A stretch of DNA of 58,538 bases from Candidatus Ruthturnera sp. (GTDB taxonomy: Bacteria > Pseudomonadota > Gammaproteobacteria > PS1 > Pseudothioglobaceae): assembly GCA_030599095.1 (NCBI GenBank), contig JAUVOQ010000002.1, positions 1 through 58,538 of the forward strand, in the 5' to 3' direction. Below, in pieces: positions 36,140-44,731 of the stretch. The notes below the pieces were generated by a model. The model was not told the origin of the DNA and did no database searches. It saw nothing but the letters and a program-made list of their open reading frames with translations. Numbering within the stretch: position 1 is the first letter of the stretch; every line of letters starts with the position of its first letter. The translations under genes were made by a program, and so were the position numbers.

Positions 36140-36172
36140 TCATAAATTTTATTTTAACTAACTTTTGGTTTG

Positions 36173-36709
36173 TTATTTCAGATACTTGAGCGGGTTAATT
36201 GGTTGTTTAAATTTTTTCATTTCAAAGTAAAACGGCACTTTGCTGGTGATGGCAATTACTTGCCCCTTGGTAACAGAGTCGCCATTTTCCACTATTAAGT
36301 CTTTATTTTGTGTGTACGAACTATAAAAACCAAAGGGGTGACGAATAATAATCATTTTACCATGGCTTCTCATTTTATTACCAACATACACCACCTCGCC
36401 ATCACGGATGGCACGTACATTTTGCCCAGTTTTGGTGTCAAAAGTTAAACCCAAATGTTTGCTTTTTGTTGAGAAAGTCTTACTGATGTTACCCTCAACT
36501 GGAATGGACCATGTGTTGGTTTTTTTACTTATACTCTTAACAATTTTTTGTTTTACTCTCTTGGTGTTAGTCGGATTGTTGGTCAATTTTTGTTGACTAA
36601 TATTTTGTAAATTGATGGATTTTTCGACAATAATAACCCTTTGTTGAGAAGAAAAACAGCCCGTCATTAATAGCAAGACAAGCCCAAGGGTTAAAAATTT
36701 AATTGGCAT
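36173..36709 (-). CDS. LytM/M23-domain lipoprotein with degenerate active site
   Basis: The 178-residue product has a lipoprotein signal (LGLVLLLMTGCFSSQ, lipobox cysteine 18), a basic linker, and a LytM domain from about residue 70 (IPVEGNISKTF, AIRDGEVVYVGNKM, HPFGFYSSYTQNKDL, GDSVTKGQVIAI). The zinc ligands of active M23 peptidases are not preserved: the HxGxD region reads KHLGLTFD and the HxH region reads FYFEMKKF. It therefore resembles NlpD/EnvC, which activate amidases rather than cut peptidoglycan themselves. No LysM domain is present. It overlaps yqaA by 11 bases. Confidence 0.85.
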   Translation of the reverse strand: MPIKFLTLGLVLLLMTGCFSSQQRVIIVEKSINLQNISQQKLTNNPTNTKRVKQKIVKSISKKTNTWSIPVEGNISKTFSTKSKHLGLTFDTKTGQNVRAIRDGEVVYVGNKMRSHGKMIIIRHPFGFYSSYTQNKDLIVENGDSVTKGQVIAITSKVPFYFEMKKFKQPINPLKYLK

Positions 36710-37271
36710 ACCAAATACCTAGTGCAATAATCACAACTAGAACATAACCCAAACGGTCGATGTATTTTTGTAGCCACTGATCACATTGTTGACCATAAGC
36801 TTTGACCAGAGAGGCAACTAAATAATATCTAGCTGCACGCGCAATGAGCGAGATAATAATAAATGGCAATAATGCCATGGACATAGTGCCAGCAGTAATG
36901 GTGGCCAGTTTGTACGGAATGGGACTAAATGCTGCAATGCCAACTACCCAAATGCCATAAGTGTCAAAAAATGTTTTGATGTATGCGATTGATTCTGGTT
37001 TGATGAGTTTAAAACCCAGCAAAAATTGCAATAACACTTCACCTAGAAAATACCCAACCAAGCCACCAAGTACTGAAAAAACAGTACAAATAAAAGCAAA
37101 ATAGTAGGCTTTGTTAGGACGTTTGAGTGCCATGGGGGCTAAGATTACATCGGGCGGAGGATAAGGCAAAACGCTGGATTCTAAGAAACTAACCACTGAC
37201 AAATAATAAATGGCATATCTGCTTTCAGCCCAAATAAGAATTCTTAAATAAATTTGGGAAAATATAGCCAT
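36699..37271 (-). CDS. yqaA: YqaA/DedA-like membrane protein
   Basis: The 190-residue product is a DedA/VTT-superfamily inner-membrane protein of the YqaA type. Cues are SVVSFLESSVLPYPPPDVILAPMAL near the N-terminus (cut to the ESSVLPYPPPD core), GGLVGYFLGE and the re-entrant FSPIPYKLATITAGTM. The superfamily is linked to lipid-carrier or undecaprenyl-phosphate flipping, but YqaA itself is uncharacterised. It starts one base behind glyQ and overlaps the LytM lipoprotein, making a small operon. Confidence 0.85.
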   Translation of the reverse strand: MAIFSQIYLRILIWAESRYAIYYLSVVSFLESSVLPYPPPDVILAPMALKRPNKAYYFAFICTVFSVLGGLVGYFLGEVLLQFLLGFKLIKPESIAYIKTFFDTYGIWVVGIAAFSPIPYKLATITAGTMSMALLPFIIISLIARAARYYLVASLVKAYGQQCDQWLQKYIDRLGYVLVVIIALGIWYAN

Positions 37272-37272
37272 G

Positions 37273-38196
37273 TTATTTTTTACTTAACTTGGTTTCTGCG
37301 CCTTGCTTGAGCATTGGAAAGCCTAAAGCCTTGCGTGAATCATAGTAAGTTTGCGCCACCTTTTGACTCATGGTGCGTACTTTACGAATAAACCGTGCAC
37401 GATCTGTCACACTAATAGCGTGGCGTGCATCAAGCAAATTAAATAAATGTGAGGCTTTTATGACTTGTTCGTAGGCAGGGCAAGGTAAGGATGCCTCAAT
37501 TAGTTTTTCATGCATGACTTCCGCCTCATCAAATTGCCTGAACAGTACCTCTGTATTGGCAATTTCGAAGTTATATTTTGATTGTTCAACTTCGTTTTGA
37601 TGGAACACATCAAAATAACGAACGCCTTCAACCCAAACCAAATCAAACACACTATCAACACCTTGTAAATACATGGCCAAACGTTCCAAACCGTAAGTAA
37701 GTTCGCCCGATACGGGTTTACAAGCCAAGCCACCAACTTGCTGAAAATAGGTAAATTGGGAGACTTCCATGCCGTTTAACCAAACTTCCCAGCCCAAGCC
37801 CCAAGCCCCTAAAGTTGGTGATTCCCAGTTGTCTTCCACAAAGCGCACATCATGTTTGGCTAAATCAATGCCAATTTCAGTTAAAGATTCTAAATACAAA
37901 TCTTGAATGTCTATTGGTGAAGGTTTTAGCAATACTTGAAATTGATAATAGTGCTGCAAACGGTTTGGATTTTCACCATAGCGACCATCGGTGGGGCGAC
38001 GAGAGGGTTGTACATAAGCCGCCTTCCAAGGCTCAGGGCCAATGGCTCTTAGAAACGTAGCAGGGTGAAAGGTGCCAGCACCCATTTCCATATCAAAAGG
38101 TTGCAATAAAGTACATCCCTTTGAAGCCCAAAAAGTTTGCAGTTTTAAAATTAAATTTTGGAATGAAGCACAAGCATCCAAGTCTGAAATTGACAT
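37273..38196 (-). CDS. glyQ: glycyl-tRNA synthetase alpha subunit
   Basis: GlyQ is the catalytic alpha subunit of the bacterial (alpha-beta)2 glycyl-tRNA synthetase. The 307-residue product matches E. coli GlyQ in length (303). Motifs include [54 protein letters not shown] and [19 protein letters not shown]. glyS, usually directly downstream, is not here; yqaA follows instead, so the beta subunit must be encoded elsewhere. Confidence 0.97.
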   Translation of the reverse strand: MSISDLDACASFQNLILKLQTFWASKGCTLLQPFDMEMGAGTFHPATFLRAIGPEPWKAAYVQPSRRPTDGRYGENPNRLQHYYQFQVLLKPSPIDIQDLYLESLTEIGIDLAKHDVRFVEDNWESPTLGAWGLGWEVWLNGMEVSQFTYFQQVGGLACKPVSGELTYGLERLAMYLQGVDSVFDLVWVEGVRYFDVFHQNEVEQSKYNFEIANTEVLFRQFDEAEVMHEKLIEASLPCPAYEQVIKASHLFNLLDARHAISVTDRARFIRKVRTMSQKVAQTYYDSRKALGFPMLKQGAETKLSKK

Positions 38197-38366
38197 ACTA
38201 ATTCAATAGAAAATAATAAAAATTTTACCGTAAATTGTTATAAAAAAGCCTTGTATCAAATTGTTTTTTGAGTGCCTTCGAGACCACTGAATTAACCCAG
38301 TGCAACTTAGGGCATACAGCAAAATAGTGCATTTTTCATTCAAAAATGAGGGCAATAGCCAGCTAT

Positions 38367-38432
38367 TTGATGAGTTTTTGGGTGGAAAAGGTGCTGTTTT
38401 AGGCGAAGCCGTGTGTTTCATAAGTCGTGATG
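38367..38432 (-). repeat. dispersed repeat, copy A (66 bp)
   Basis: On the minus strand this segment matches positions 44676-44731 on the plus strand with one substitution and one 10-base insertion (38402-38411). Both read CATCAC, then ACTTATGAAACACA, then AACAGCACCTTTTCCACCC, then AAAAACTCATCAA. In the opposite orientation both copies share the frame DEFLGGKGAVL, hinting that the repeat derives from a coding sequence. It lies between ahcY and glyQ. Confidence 0.85.
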
Positions 38433-38465
38433 GATTAATGCAGTAGGCTCCTTTGATATTGTTGC

Positions 38466-39836
38466 CTAATATTTATAACTTTCAGGCTTGAATGGGCCAT
38501 TTTTAGGGACATTGATATAGTCAGCTTGAGTAGTTGTCATAACCGTAAGTACGCCGCCAAAACCACTAACCATGCCTGAAGCCACTTCTTCATCTAACTT
38601 TTTAGGCAGCCTCTCAACATAAATATCACCGCCTTTATCGGCAAATTTTGCATCAAATAAGTGTATTTGTGCCAAGACTTGATTGGCGAATGAACCATCC
38701 ATAATGCGGCTTGGATGTCCTGTTGCATTGCCTAAGTTAACCAAACGACCTTCGGACAATAAAATCAAATAGTCATTTTTATTAGCAGTTCTAAAGATGC
38801 GATGAACCTGAGGTTTAACCTCGTCCCAACGCCAATTATCACGCATATATTGAGTGTCAATTTCATTGTCAAAATGCCCAATATTACAAACCACTGCGCC
38901 CGATTTAAGAGTTTGTAGCATCGCATCGTCGCAAACATTAATATTACCCGTGGCTGTGACGATTAAATCAGTTGTGCTTAGCAAGTTTTTATTGATATCA
39001 TCAATTGAACCTGTATTGATGCCGTTGATATAAGGAGAAACAATTTCAAAGCCATCCATACAAGCTTGCATCGCACAGATTGGGTCAATTTCGCTGATTT
39101 TAACAATCATACCTTCTTGGCGTAATGATTGCACAGATCCTTTGCCAACGTCGCCATAACCAATTACCAATGCTTTTTTACCCGACATGAGCATATCAGT
39201 ACCGCGCTTAATGGCGTCATTTAGTGAGTGGCGACAACCGTATTTATTGTCATTTTTTGATTTGGTAACTGAGTCGTTTACATTGATAGCAGGCACTTTA
39301 AGTGAACCCTCTTCCATCATTTCTAGTAAGCGATGAACACCCGTTGTGGTTTCCTCAGAGATGCCGTGGATATTGGCCAACATTTCTGGATATTTTTCGT
39401 GCAACATTTGGGTTAAATCGCCACCATCATCAAGCACCATGTTGGCCGCCCAAGGTTTGCCATTTTCTAAAATAGTTTGTTCAATGCACCATAAAAACTC
39501 CTCTTCAGTTTCGCCTTTCCAAGCAAAGGTTGGAATATTAACTGCTACCATAGCTGCTGCGGCGTGGTCCTGAGTTGAAAAAATATTGCAGCTTGACCAA
39601 CGCACTTGTGCGCCTAAATCGAGCAATGTTTCCATTAAAACAGCGGTTTGAATGGTCATGTGAATACAGCCAAGAATTTTGGCACCTTTTAAAGGCTGTG
39701 TGCTTTGATATTTTTCCCGAAGTGCCATCAGTGTTGGCATTTCTGCTTCTGCAAGTTCTATTTCTTTACGACCATAATCGACCAGTGTCATATCAGCGAC
39801 TTTGTAGTCTTGATTGTTTAAGGTTGAATGACTCAT
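38466..39836 (-). CDS. ahcY: adenosylhomocysteinase
   Basis: AhcY splits S-adenosylhomocysteine into adenosine and homocysteine, removing the inhibitory product of methyl transfer. The 456-residue product has the N-terminal [18 protein letters not shown], the SAH-binding [13 protein letters not shown], the NAD-binding GYGDVGKGS and the C-terminal FAKGGD-like [14 protein letters not shown]. Length is usual for proteobacterial enzymes. A strong ribosome-binding site AGGAG lies nine bases before the ATG. The leader contains an SAH-riboswitch-like pseudoknot, so expression probably rises with its own substrate. metK lies upstream. Confidence 0.97.
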   Translation of the reverse strand: MSHSTLNNQDYKVADMTLVDYGRKEIELAEAEMPTLMALREKYQSTQPLKGAKILGCIHMTIQTAVLMETLLDLGAQVRWSSCNIFSTQDHAAAAMVAVNIPTFAWKGETEEEFLWCIEQTILENGKPWAANMVLDDGGDLTQMLHEKYPEMLANIHGISEETTTGVHRLLEMMEEGSLKVPAINVNDSVTKSKNDNKYGCRHSLNDAIKRGTDMLMSGKKALVIGYGDVGKGSVQSLRQEGMIVKISEIDPICAMQACMDGFEIVSPYINGINTGSIDDINKNLLSTTDLIVTATGNINVCDDAMLQTLKSGAVVCNIGHFDNEIDTQYMRDNWRWDEVKPQVHRIFRTANKNDYLILLSEGRLVNLGNATGHPSRIMDGSFANQVLAQIHLFDAKFADKGGDIYVERLPKKLDEEVASGMVSGFGGVLTVMTTTQADYINVPKNGPFKPESYKY

Positions 39837-39867
39837 TTCTTTGTTCTCCTAAAAAGAGTTAAAAAAA

Positions 39868-39931
39868 ATGAGCGTCGTTTTGATTTGCCAAGCCTGATTG
39901 AAGATGGTTTTTCAATGCAACGCTCCTTGGC
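39868..39931 (-). promoter_or_regulatory. SAH riboswitch upstream of ahcY
   Basis: Read on the minus strand the leader gives GCCAAG, then GAGCGTTGCA, a small hairpin (TTGAA/TTCAA), CAGGCTTGGC, and finally ACGACGCTCA. GCCAAG (39926-39931) pairs with CTTGGC (39887-39892), and GAGCGT (39920-39925) pairs with ACGCTC (39870-39875). The two helices interlock as a pseudoknot, the layout of the SAH riboswitch. Conserved bases such as GAGCGTTGCA, CAGGCT and ACGCTC also fit. Its place directly ahead of ahcY is the classic location. Confidence 0.85.
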
Positions 39932-39940
39932 ATGTTAGTT

Positions 39941-39946
39941 ATTATA
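39941..39946 (-). promoter_or_regulatory. -10 element of the ahcY transcript
   Basis: TATAAT on the minus strand lies ten bases ahead of the SAH aptamer and just after the metK stop. This would start the RNA almost at the aptamer. The -35 region, which falls inside the end of metK, is poor. Confidence 0.5.
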
Positions 39947-39958
39947 TTTTAACAGTGA

Positions 39959-41092
39959 TTATCTCAGTAAGTGAGTGCGGTCAGTTTTTTCCCAACTGAT
40001 GTCATTTTCTGTGCGTCCAAAGTGACCATAACTGGCCGTTTGCTGGTAGATGGGGCGCTTTAAATCTAGCATGGCAATTAAGCCTTTAGGACGTAGGTCA
40101 AAGTGTTCACGTATTAAGCGCTCAATTGCTTGATCGCTAATTTTTCCTGTGCCAAAGGTTTCTACATTAATTGAGGTGGGTTCAGCCACACCGATAGCAT
40201 AAGAAACTTGAATTTCACACCTGCCAGCCAAACCAGCGGCAATAATATTTTTAGCCACATAGCGTGTTGCATAAGCAGCAGAACGGTCAACCTTTGATGG
40301 GTCTTTGCCAGAAAATGAACCACCACCATGACGAGCCATGCCGCCATAAGTGTCAACAATAATTTTACGACCTGTCAGACCTGTATCACCTACTGGACCA
40401 CCAATGACAAAATGGCCTGTGGGATTGATGTGATACTGGGTTTTATCATTGAGCCATTCACTGGGTAATACGGGCTTTATAACTTCCTCTAAGATGGTCT
40501 CTCGCAGATCTGTAAGCGCAATACCATTATCATGTTGGGTTGATAAAACAACAGCATCAATGCCTTTAATTTTATGACCATCATAAATCATAGACACTTG
40601 GGATTTTGCATCAGGACGCAACCAAGGCAACGTGCCATCTTTCATTAGTTTTGCTTGACGTGCAACCAAAAGGTGCGCATACAAAATAGGGGCTGGCATC
40701 AATACGTCAGTGGCATTACAAGCATAACCAAACATTAATCCTTGGTCGCCTGCACCTTGTTCGTGATTAGATGATTCATCAACACCCAAGGCGATGTCTT
40801 GAGACTGTTCACCGAGTAAATTAATAATGTCGCAAGTGTGACCATTAAAGCCATATTCATCACAATTGTAACCAATATCAATAATAGTGTTGCGCACGAT
40901 TTTTTCATAATCAATATTAGCACCTGTGGTAATTTCACCCGCCAGTATGACGTGATTATCTTTAACCAAAGTCTCAACAGCAACACGTGAATTTTTATCT
41001 TGTGTCAATGCTGCATCTAAGATGGCATCAGAAATTTGATCACAAACCTTATCAGGGTGACCAGCAGAGACAGATTCAGAAGTGAATATCAT
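39959..41092 (-). CDS. metK: S-adenosylmethionine synthetase
   Basis: MetK makes S-adenosylmethionine from methionine and ATP, the methyl donor used by UbiG, MiaB and others. The 377-residue product has [20 protein letters not shown], the nonapeptide [12 protein letters not shown], the P-loop-like [19 protein letters not shown] and the C-terminal [13 protein letters not shown]. Length is close to E. coli (384). The leader contains a SAM-II-like aptamer followed by an intrinsic terminator, indicating feedback by the product. Confidence 0.97.
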   Translation of the reverse strand: MIFTSESVSAGHPDKVCDQISDAILDAALTQDKNSRVAVETLVKDNHVILAGEITTGANIDYEKIVRNTIIDIGYNCDEYGFNGHTCDIINLLGEQSQDIALGVDESSNHEQGAGDQGLMFGYACNATDVLMPAPILYAHLLVARQAKLMKDGTLPWLRPDAKSQVSMIYDGHKIKGIDAVVLSTQHDNGIALTDLRETILEEVIKPVLPSEWLNDKTQYHINPTGHFVIGGPVGDTGLTGRKIIVDTYGGMARHGGGSFSGKDPSKVDRSAAYATRYVAKNIIAAGLAGRCEIQVSYAIGVAEPTSINVETFGTGKISDQAIERLIREHFDLRPKGLIAMLDLKRPIYQQTASYGHFGRTENDISWEKTDRTHLLR

Positions 41093-41113
41093 TTCTTATT
41101 CTCCTTGTAAAGT

Positions 41114-41136
41114 AAAAAAACCCTTAAAGCGGGTTT
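41114..41136 (-). terminator. attenuator hairpin in the metK leader
   Basis: On the minus strand AAACCC, loop GCTTTAA, GGGTTT is followed by a T-run, a small Rho-independent terminator. It ends about 20 bases ahead of the metK start codon, between the SAM-II-like aptamer and the ribosome-binding site (AAGGAG). That position suggests transcription attenuation controlled by the aptamer. Confidence 0.65.
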
Positions 41137-41150
41137 CCAATAAAGAAGAA

Positions 41151-41217
41151 CACCTACTTTAGCTTTTTTTAGTTACCTTTTAGGTAACAACGCTAGCAAT
41201 CGGGGCAAATCAGCGTG
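41151..41217 (-). promoter_or_regulatory. SAM-II-like (or SAM-V) riboswitch upstream of metK
   Basis: On the minus strand the leader reads CACGCTGATTTGCCCCGATT, then GCTAGCGTTG, a hairpin GTTACC-TAAA-AGGTAAC, then AAAAAAAGCTAAAGTAGGTG. CGCT pairs with AGCG (P1). The loop core CTGATTT, the ATTGC before P1', and the downstream AGCTAAA are the SAM-II consensus, an H-type pseudoknot. The extra 17-base hairpin falls between P1' and the AGCTAAA segment, where SAM-II has a variable loop. SAM-V shares this core, so the exact class is open. Confidence 0.75.
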
Positions 41218-41225
41218 TGAGGGCT

Positions 41226-41254
41226 ATTATAGCAGAAGTGTTAAATCATTCCAA
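41226..41254 (-). promoter_or_regulatory. metK promoter
   Basis: The minus strand shows TTGGAA (41249-41254) and TATAAT (41226-41231) separated by exactly 17 bases, with TGC just ahead of the -10. Transcription would start near 41219, immediately before the SAM-II-like aptamer. The -35 overlaps the last codons of ccmB. Confidence 0.75.
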
Positions 41255-41911
41255 GCTTATCTTTAAGGCAATACTGCTGACAAATGGTGCGCTCATTAAA
41301 CTTACCATGAGAATTGTGGCTAAAAAATACAATTGACCAGTAATCTCTAAACCAAATTGTGCTTGAGATACAGCGCTTGAAGCAAAAATAAGAATAGGAA
41401 TATACAAAGGCAGTATCAGCAAAGATAACAACATGCCAGAATTTTTAATACCAACAATCAGTGAAGCGCCAAGGGCACCAATAAGACTCAAACTTGGCGT
41501 GGCTAATAATAGCGTTATCATTAGTATCCAAATGCCATCACCATCAAGAAATAAAAATAACCCCAATAAAGGCGATAGTAGAATAATAGGAATACCAGTC
41601 AAAATCCAATGAGCGGTTATTTTTGACAAAATAAGCAAAGGCAATGAATGATGAGAAATCACCATTTGTTCTAAAACGCCATTTTCAAAATCGTGATGAA
41701 ATAAAGCGTTCAGTGAGAGCAGCACTGAGAGCATTGAAGCAACCCAGATAATACCTGCCGCAATTTGAGCAAGTGTAGCAGATTCAGGGCTAATGGCTAG
41801 GGGGAATAATGACACCGATATAATAAAAAATAACAGCGGATTCAGGATGCTGGAAGGGTTACGAATAGCAATACGCAAGTCACGCTTTAAGGCTCGCAAG
41901 TAAATATTCAT
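41246..41911 (-). CDS. ccmB: haem exporter permease CcmB
   Basis: CcmB is the membrane part of the CcmAB(C) complex that releases haem-loaded CcmE for cytochrome c maturation. The 221-residue product has six hydrophobic helices. It shows the family N-terminus (RALKRDLRIAIRNPSSILNP), the FHHDFENGVLEQMVIS loop and the ISLIARAARYY-unrelated but typical GALGASLIVGIKNSGMLL segment. It overlaps ccmA by four bases. ccmC, D, E and F are not in the window. Confidence 0.94.
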   Translation of the reverse strand: MNIYLRALKRDLRIAIRNPSSILNPLLFFIISVSLFPLAISPESATLAQIAAGIIWVASMLSVLLSLNALFHHDFENGVLEQMVISHHSLPLLILSKITAHWILTGIPIILLSPLLGLFLFLDGDGIWILMITLLLATPSLSLIGALGASLIVGIKNSGMLLSLLILPLYIPILIFASSAVSQAQFGLEITGQLYFLATILMVSLMSAPFVSSIALKISLE

Positions 41912-42504
41912 AATGCTAACACCTTGTGATTAGGTAGGGTTGAACTTTGATGCGTGGTAAACAGGCACAAGCCACCTTGTTCGCAGTGTTTGTTAATTCT
42001 ACGCTCAATAATTATGACCCCGTCAGGGTCAAGTGCAGTAAAAGGCTCGTCTAGTAGCCAAATTTTAGCATTGGAGACGAATAATCCTGCCAAGATGACA
42101 CGGCGCTTTTGTCCTGCTGATAATTTGGCACAGTATTCATCTTCATAGCCTTTTAAACCGATGTTATTTAACGCTTTAATTAGTTGCACTTGATTGGTGG
42201 ATTTATTCAGCCCAGTTAAAAATTCAAGATTTTCAAGCGCACTTAATTCTCCACTCAGTGCTGACAAGTGACCTAAATAAAAAATTTCTTTCTGGTAGTC
42301 CTCTGACTTAAGCGCATGATTGTCTAAGGAAACACAACCTTGTTCTTGCGTGTCAAGCCCTGCTAAAATTTTGAGCAATGAAGTTTTACCACTACCATTT
42401 GTGCCAGTAATGCGTAAAATATTACCCGAGTTGACCTCAAAAGAAAGATGGTTAAATAAAAGGTTGTAGCCTTTTTGACAGCTAAGATTATCTATTTTTA
42501 ACAT
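41908..42504 (-). CDS. ccmA: haem exporter ATP-binding protein CcmA
   Basis: CcmA is the ATPase of the cytochrome c maturation ABC complex. The 198-residue product has Walker A GTNGSGKTS (residues 35-43), signature LSAGQKRRV, Walker B IWLLDEPFTALD and the switch histidine in LFTTHQSS. Length equals the short CcmA form. It starts 15 bases from the divergent sppA gene and overlaps ccmB, with which it forms an operon. Confidence 0.95.
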   Translation of the reverse strand: MLKIDNLSCQKGYNLLFNHLSFEVNSGNILRITGTNGSGKTSLLKILAGLDTQEQGCVSLDNHALKSEDYQKEIFYLGHLSALSGELSALENLEFLTGLNKSTNQVQLIKALNNIGLKGYEDEYCAKLSAGQKRRVILAGLFVSNAKIWLLDEPFTALDPDGVIIIERRINKHCEQGGLCLFTTHQSSTLPNHKVLAL

Positions 42505-42519
42505 AAACTAAGATTATAT

Positions 42520-43467
42520 ATGAAACGCACCACTGATGAACAACTAGCCGATATTGCACAGGAATTTGTACGCCAGAATAAATCCAAACGTCGTTGGCGT
42601 ATTATGTTTGGCGTATTATTTGTTGGTTATTTTTCTTTTATGTCTTATATTGGGGTAAGCGAAAGTGACATACTAGAAACTGCACTCAAAAAAGAATCCG
42701 CTTTTGTTGCCGAAGTGGTGTTACATGGCACCATTCAAAGTTCAGGTTCAATTGATGCTGATGAGGCTATTAAACTACTGCGTAGCGCATTTGAGTCAGA
42801 AAATGCAAAAGCCGTTATTCTAAGGATTAATTCACCAGGTGGCTCACCCGTCCAATCTAGTAGAATTTACAAAGCCATTGTGCGCTTTAAAAAGCAATTT
42901 GATAAAAAAATCTATGTGGTGGTTGAAGATATTTGCGCTTCAGGTTGTTATTATATCGCCTCAGTTGCTGATGAAATATATGCAGATGAATCTTCAATTA
43001 TTGGCGGTATCGGCGTGGCTATGTCTAGTTTTGGCGCGGTTGGTGCCCTTAAAAAATTAGGCATTAAAAGACGACTCTATGTGGCAGGAAAATATAAGGG
43101 CTTGTTAGATTCTTTTTCTCCAGAAAATGAAAAAATATTAATGCACATTCAAACCAACATTTTAGATAAATCGCATCAAAATTTTATTAATGCTGTTAAA
43201 GCAGGCAGAGGCGATAGATTGTCAAAACATAAAGACTTATTTACAGGTTTGATTTGGCTTGGACAAGATGCTAAAAAATTAGGATTAATAGATGGCATAG
43301 CAGATGCCAGTTATATTGCTAAACATATTATTGGCATTAACTCAAGAATTTTGTTTGAAAAAGAAAAGACTTTATTGGAGCAATTAACCGAAGCAAGTGC
43401 CAAAGGTGTTGCACTGGTTATTAACAACAAATTAACAACTCAGGATTTTATTGGCTCTTTGCAATGA
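42520..43467 (+). CDS. S49-family signal peptide peptidase (SppA/SohB-like)
   Basis: This is a 315-residue inner-membrane protease with one N-terminal helix (RIMFGVLFVGYFSFMSYIG) and a single S49 domain. The oxyanion region is LRINSPGGSPVQS, the nucleophile serine is in DICASGCYYIAS, and the general-base lysine lies in GKYKGLLDSFSP. Single-domain members degrade cleaved signal peptides or quality-control substrates as oligomers. It is convergent with bamE, four bases away. Confidence 0.9.
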   Translation: MKRTTDEQLADIAQEFVRQNKSKRRWRIMFGVLFVGYFSFMSYIGVSESDILETALKKESAFVAEVVLHGTIQSSGSIDADEAIKLLRSAFESENAKAVILRINSPGGSPVQSSRIYKAIVRFKKQFDKKIYVVVEDICASGCYYIASVADEIYADESSIIGGIGVAMSSFGAVGALKKLGIKRRLYVAGKYKGLLDSFSPENEKILMHIQTNILDKSHQNFINAVKAGRGDRLSKHKDLFTGLIWLGQDAKKLGLIDGIADASYIAKHIIGINSRILFEKEKTLLEQLTEASAKGVALVINNKLTTQDFIGSLQ

Positions 43468-43471
43468 GTTA

Positions 43472-44194
43472 TTACCAAAACTGATACCAAGGTTTATTTT
43501 TTTCTTGAATGCGTTTTTCTTTTAATAGTTGAATTTTTTCTTTAGCCATCCTTATTGTGTCTGCTTTGGCTTTTTCTGTTGCTTTTTCGCCTTGGATGTG
43601 CCTTTGTTCCAATGCCTTGGCTTCTTTCAGCCTTGCTTCTTGGTGTTCTTGTTCTAACACTTTTGCCTTGCCCAAGGCTTTTTCTTGCGCAATTTCTAAG
43701 GCTTTTTTCCTGACTTTTTCTTGCGCAATACGTTCAGCCTCTATTTTGGCTTTTTCTTGAGCGAGTTTGATTGCCGATAATCTAGTCTTTTCTGCCGCCT
43801 TTTCATCGCTAATACGTTTTTTTTCTGCTACTTTTTCCTTATCATTAAGTTGTGATAATGAGCCAATACCCGTTGTGTTGACCTGTGTTAATACATCATC
43901 ATTAAATTTTAATACTAAGCGATAGTGAATATCATTCTTTTTATGCAAAGTAGAGTGGTTAATGTAGTCCCACTGGTTGTTATGAAAAGGGTCAATAATA
44001 CTTGGTGAGCCAATTAAATTTTGCACTTGTGCTTTAGACATGCCTAATTTTAATTGATTAATCTTAAACCTTTCCAATACTGAGCCTTGGTGGATATCGC
44101 CTCTATACAGTGTTGGTAACGACATATCTGGCATTTTAGGCAAACATGCAGACAAGAATGGTAATAAGAATACAATCAAAGTTAATTTGTTCAT
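43472..44194 (-). CDS. bamE: BamE-like outer-membrane lipoprotein with long coiled-coil tail
   Basis: BamE is a lipoprotein of the BAM complex that inserts outer-membrane proteins. The 240-residue product has a lipobox (LLPFLSACLP, Cys17) and a SmpA/OmlA domain over residues 35-115, seen in GSVLERFKINQLKLGMSKAQ, LIGSPSIIDPF and NNQWDYIN. The following 120 residues are unlike normal BamE (about 113 in total). They are almost wholly Ala/Glu/Lys/Gln heptads such as AEKTRLSAIKLAQEKAKIEA and should form a long charged helix. The end WYQFW is aromatic. Divergent from fur, the usual arrangement. Confidence 0.85.
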   Translation of the reverse strand: MNKLTLIVFLLPFLSACLPKMPDMSLPTLYRGDIHQGSVLERFKINQLKLGMSKAQVQNLIGSPSIIDPFHNNQWDYINHSTLHKKNDIHYRLVLKFNDDVLTQVNTTGIGSLSQLNDKEKVAEKKRISDEKAAEKTRLSAIKLAQEKAKIEAERIAQEKVRKKALEIAQEKALGKAKVLEQEHQEARLKEAKALEQRHIQGEKATEKAKADTIRMAKEKIQLLKEKRIQEKNKPWYQFW

Positions 44195-44256
44195 TTGCTG
44201 GTTTTTGATTTAAAATGATTAATCAATTTTATAATTTTACATTAAGGGTACTAGAT

Positions 44257-44664
44257 ATGGACGCTCAAGATTTAAAAAGTGCAGGGCTTAAAGTTACGCT
44301 ACCAAGGTTAAAGATTTTAGAAATTTTAGAAACCAGTGAAAATCATCATATGAGTGCTGAAAATATCTATCGCACTTTAATCATGCAAGGTGAAGAAGTG
44401 GGCGTGGCAACGATTTATCGAGTACTGACTCAATTTGAAGGGGCGGGTATGGTCAATAAACTTAATTTTGACAACGGTCAAAGTGTGTTTGAGTTATCAA
44501 ATGCGAACCATCATGATCATTTAGTATGCGTCAAATGCGGCAAAATTGATGAATTTGCTGACGAAGTGATTGAACAGCATCAACATGATATCGCTAAAAA
44601 ACATGGCTACCAACTTACCGATCATTGTTTGTATTTGTATGGGCTTTGTAAAGATTGCCACTAA
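44257..44664 (+). CDS. fur: ferric uptake regulator Fur
   Basis: Fur represses iron-uptake genes when Fe2+ is abundant. The 135-residue product has the family N-terminus LKSAGLKVTLPRLKILEIL, a winged helix (GVATIYRVLTQFEGAGMV), the metal-site motif NANHHDHLVCVKCGK and the C-terminal CLYLYGLCKDC zinc-site cysteines. The ATG at 44257 with AAGGG upstream fits Fur better than an ATG 42 bases earlier. Because znuB follows, a zinc role (Zur) was considered, but the N-terminus and the bamE pairing are those of Fur. Confidence 0.93.
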   Translation: MDAQDLKSAGLKVTLPRLKILEILETSENHHMSAENIYRTLIMQGEEVGVATIYRVLTQFEGAGMVNKLNFDNGQSVFELSNANHHDHLVCVKCGKIDEFADEVIEQHQHDIAKKHGYQLTDHCLYLYGLCKDCH

Positions 44665-44675
44665 TGAGACTGCCG

Positions 44676-44731
44676 CATCACAACTTATGAAACACATAAA
44701 ACAGCACCTTTTCCACCCAAAAACTCATCAA
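44676..44731 (+). repeat. dispersed repeat, copy B (56 bp)
   Basis: This segment matches copy A near 38400 in inverted orientation, lacking ten bases present there. It fills much of the 144-base gap between fur and znuB, where znuC is often found. A 34-codon frame starts inside it (ATG 44687) and runs to TAG 44789-44791, but it is not shared by copy A and is not called a gene. Confidence 0.85.

Noticed and set aside
38203-38421. 72-residue minus-strand frame between glyQ and ahcY
   Set aside because: Low-quality composition, no family motif, and it covers the dispersed repeat copy A; the other repeat copy does not keep this frame.
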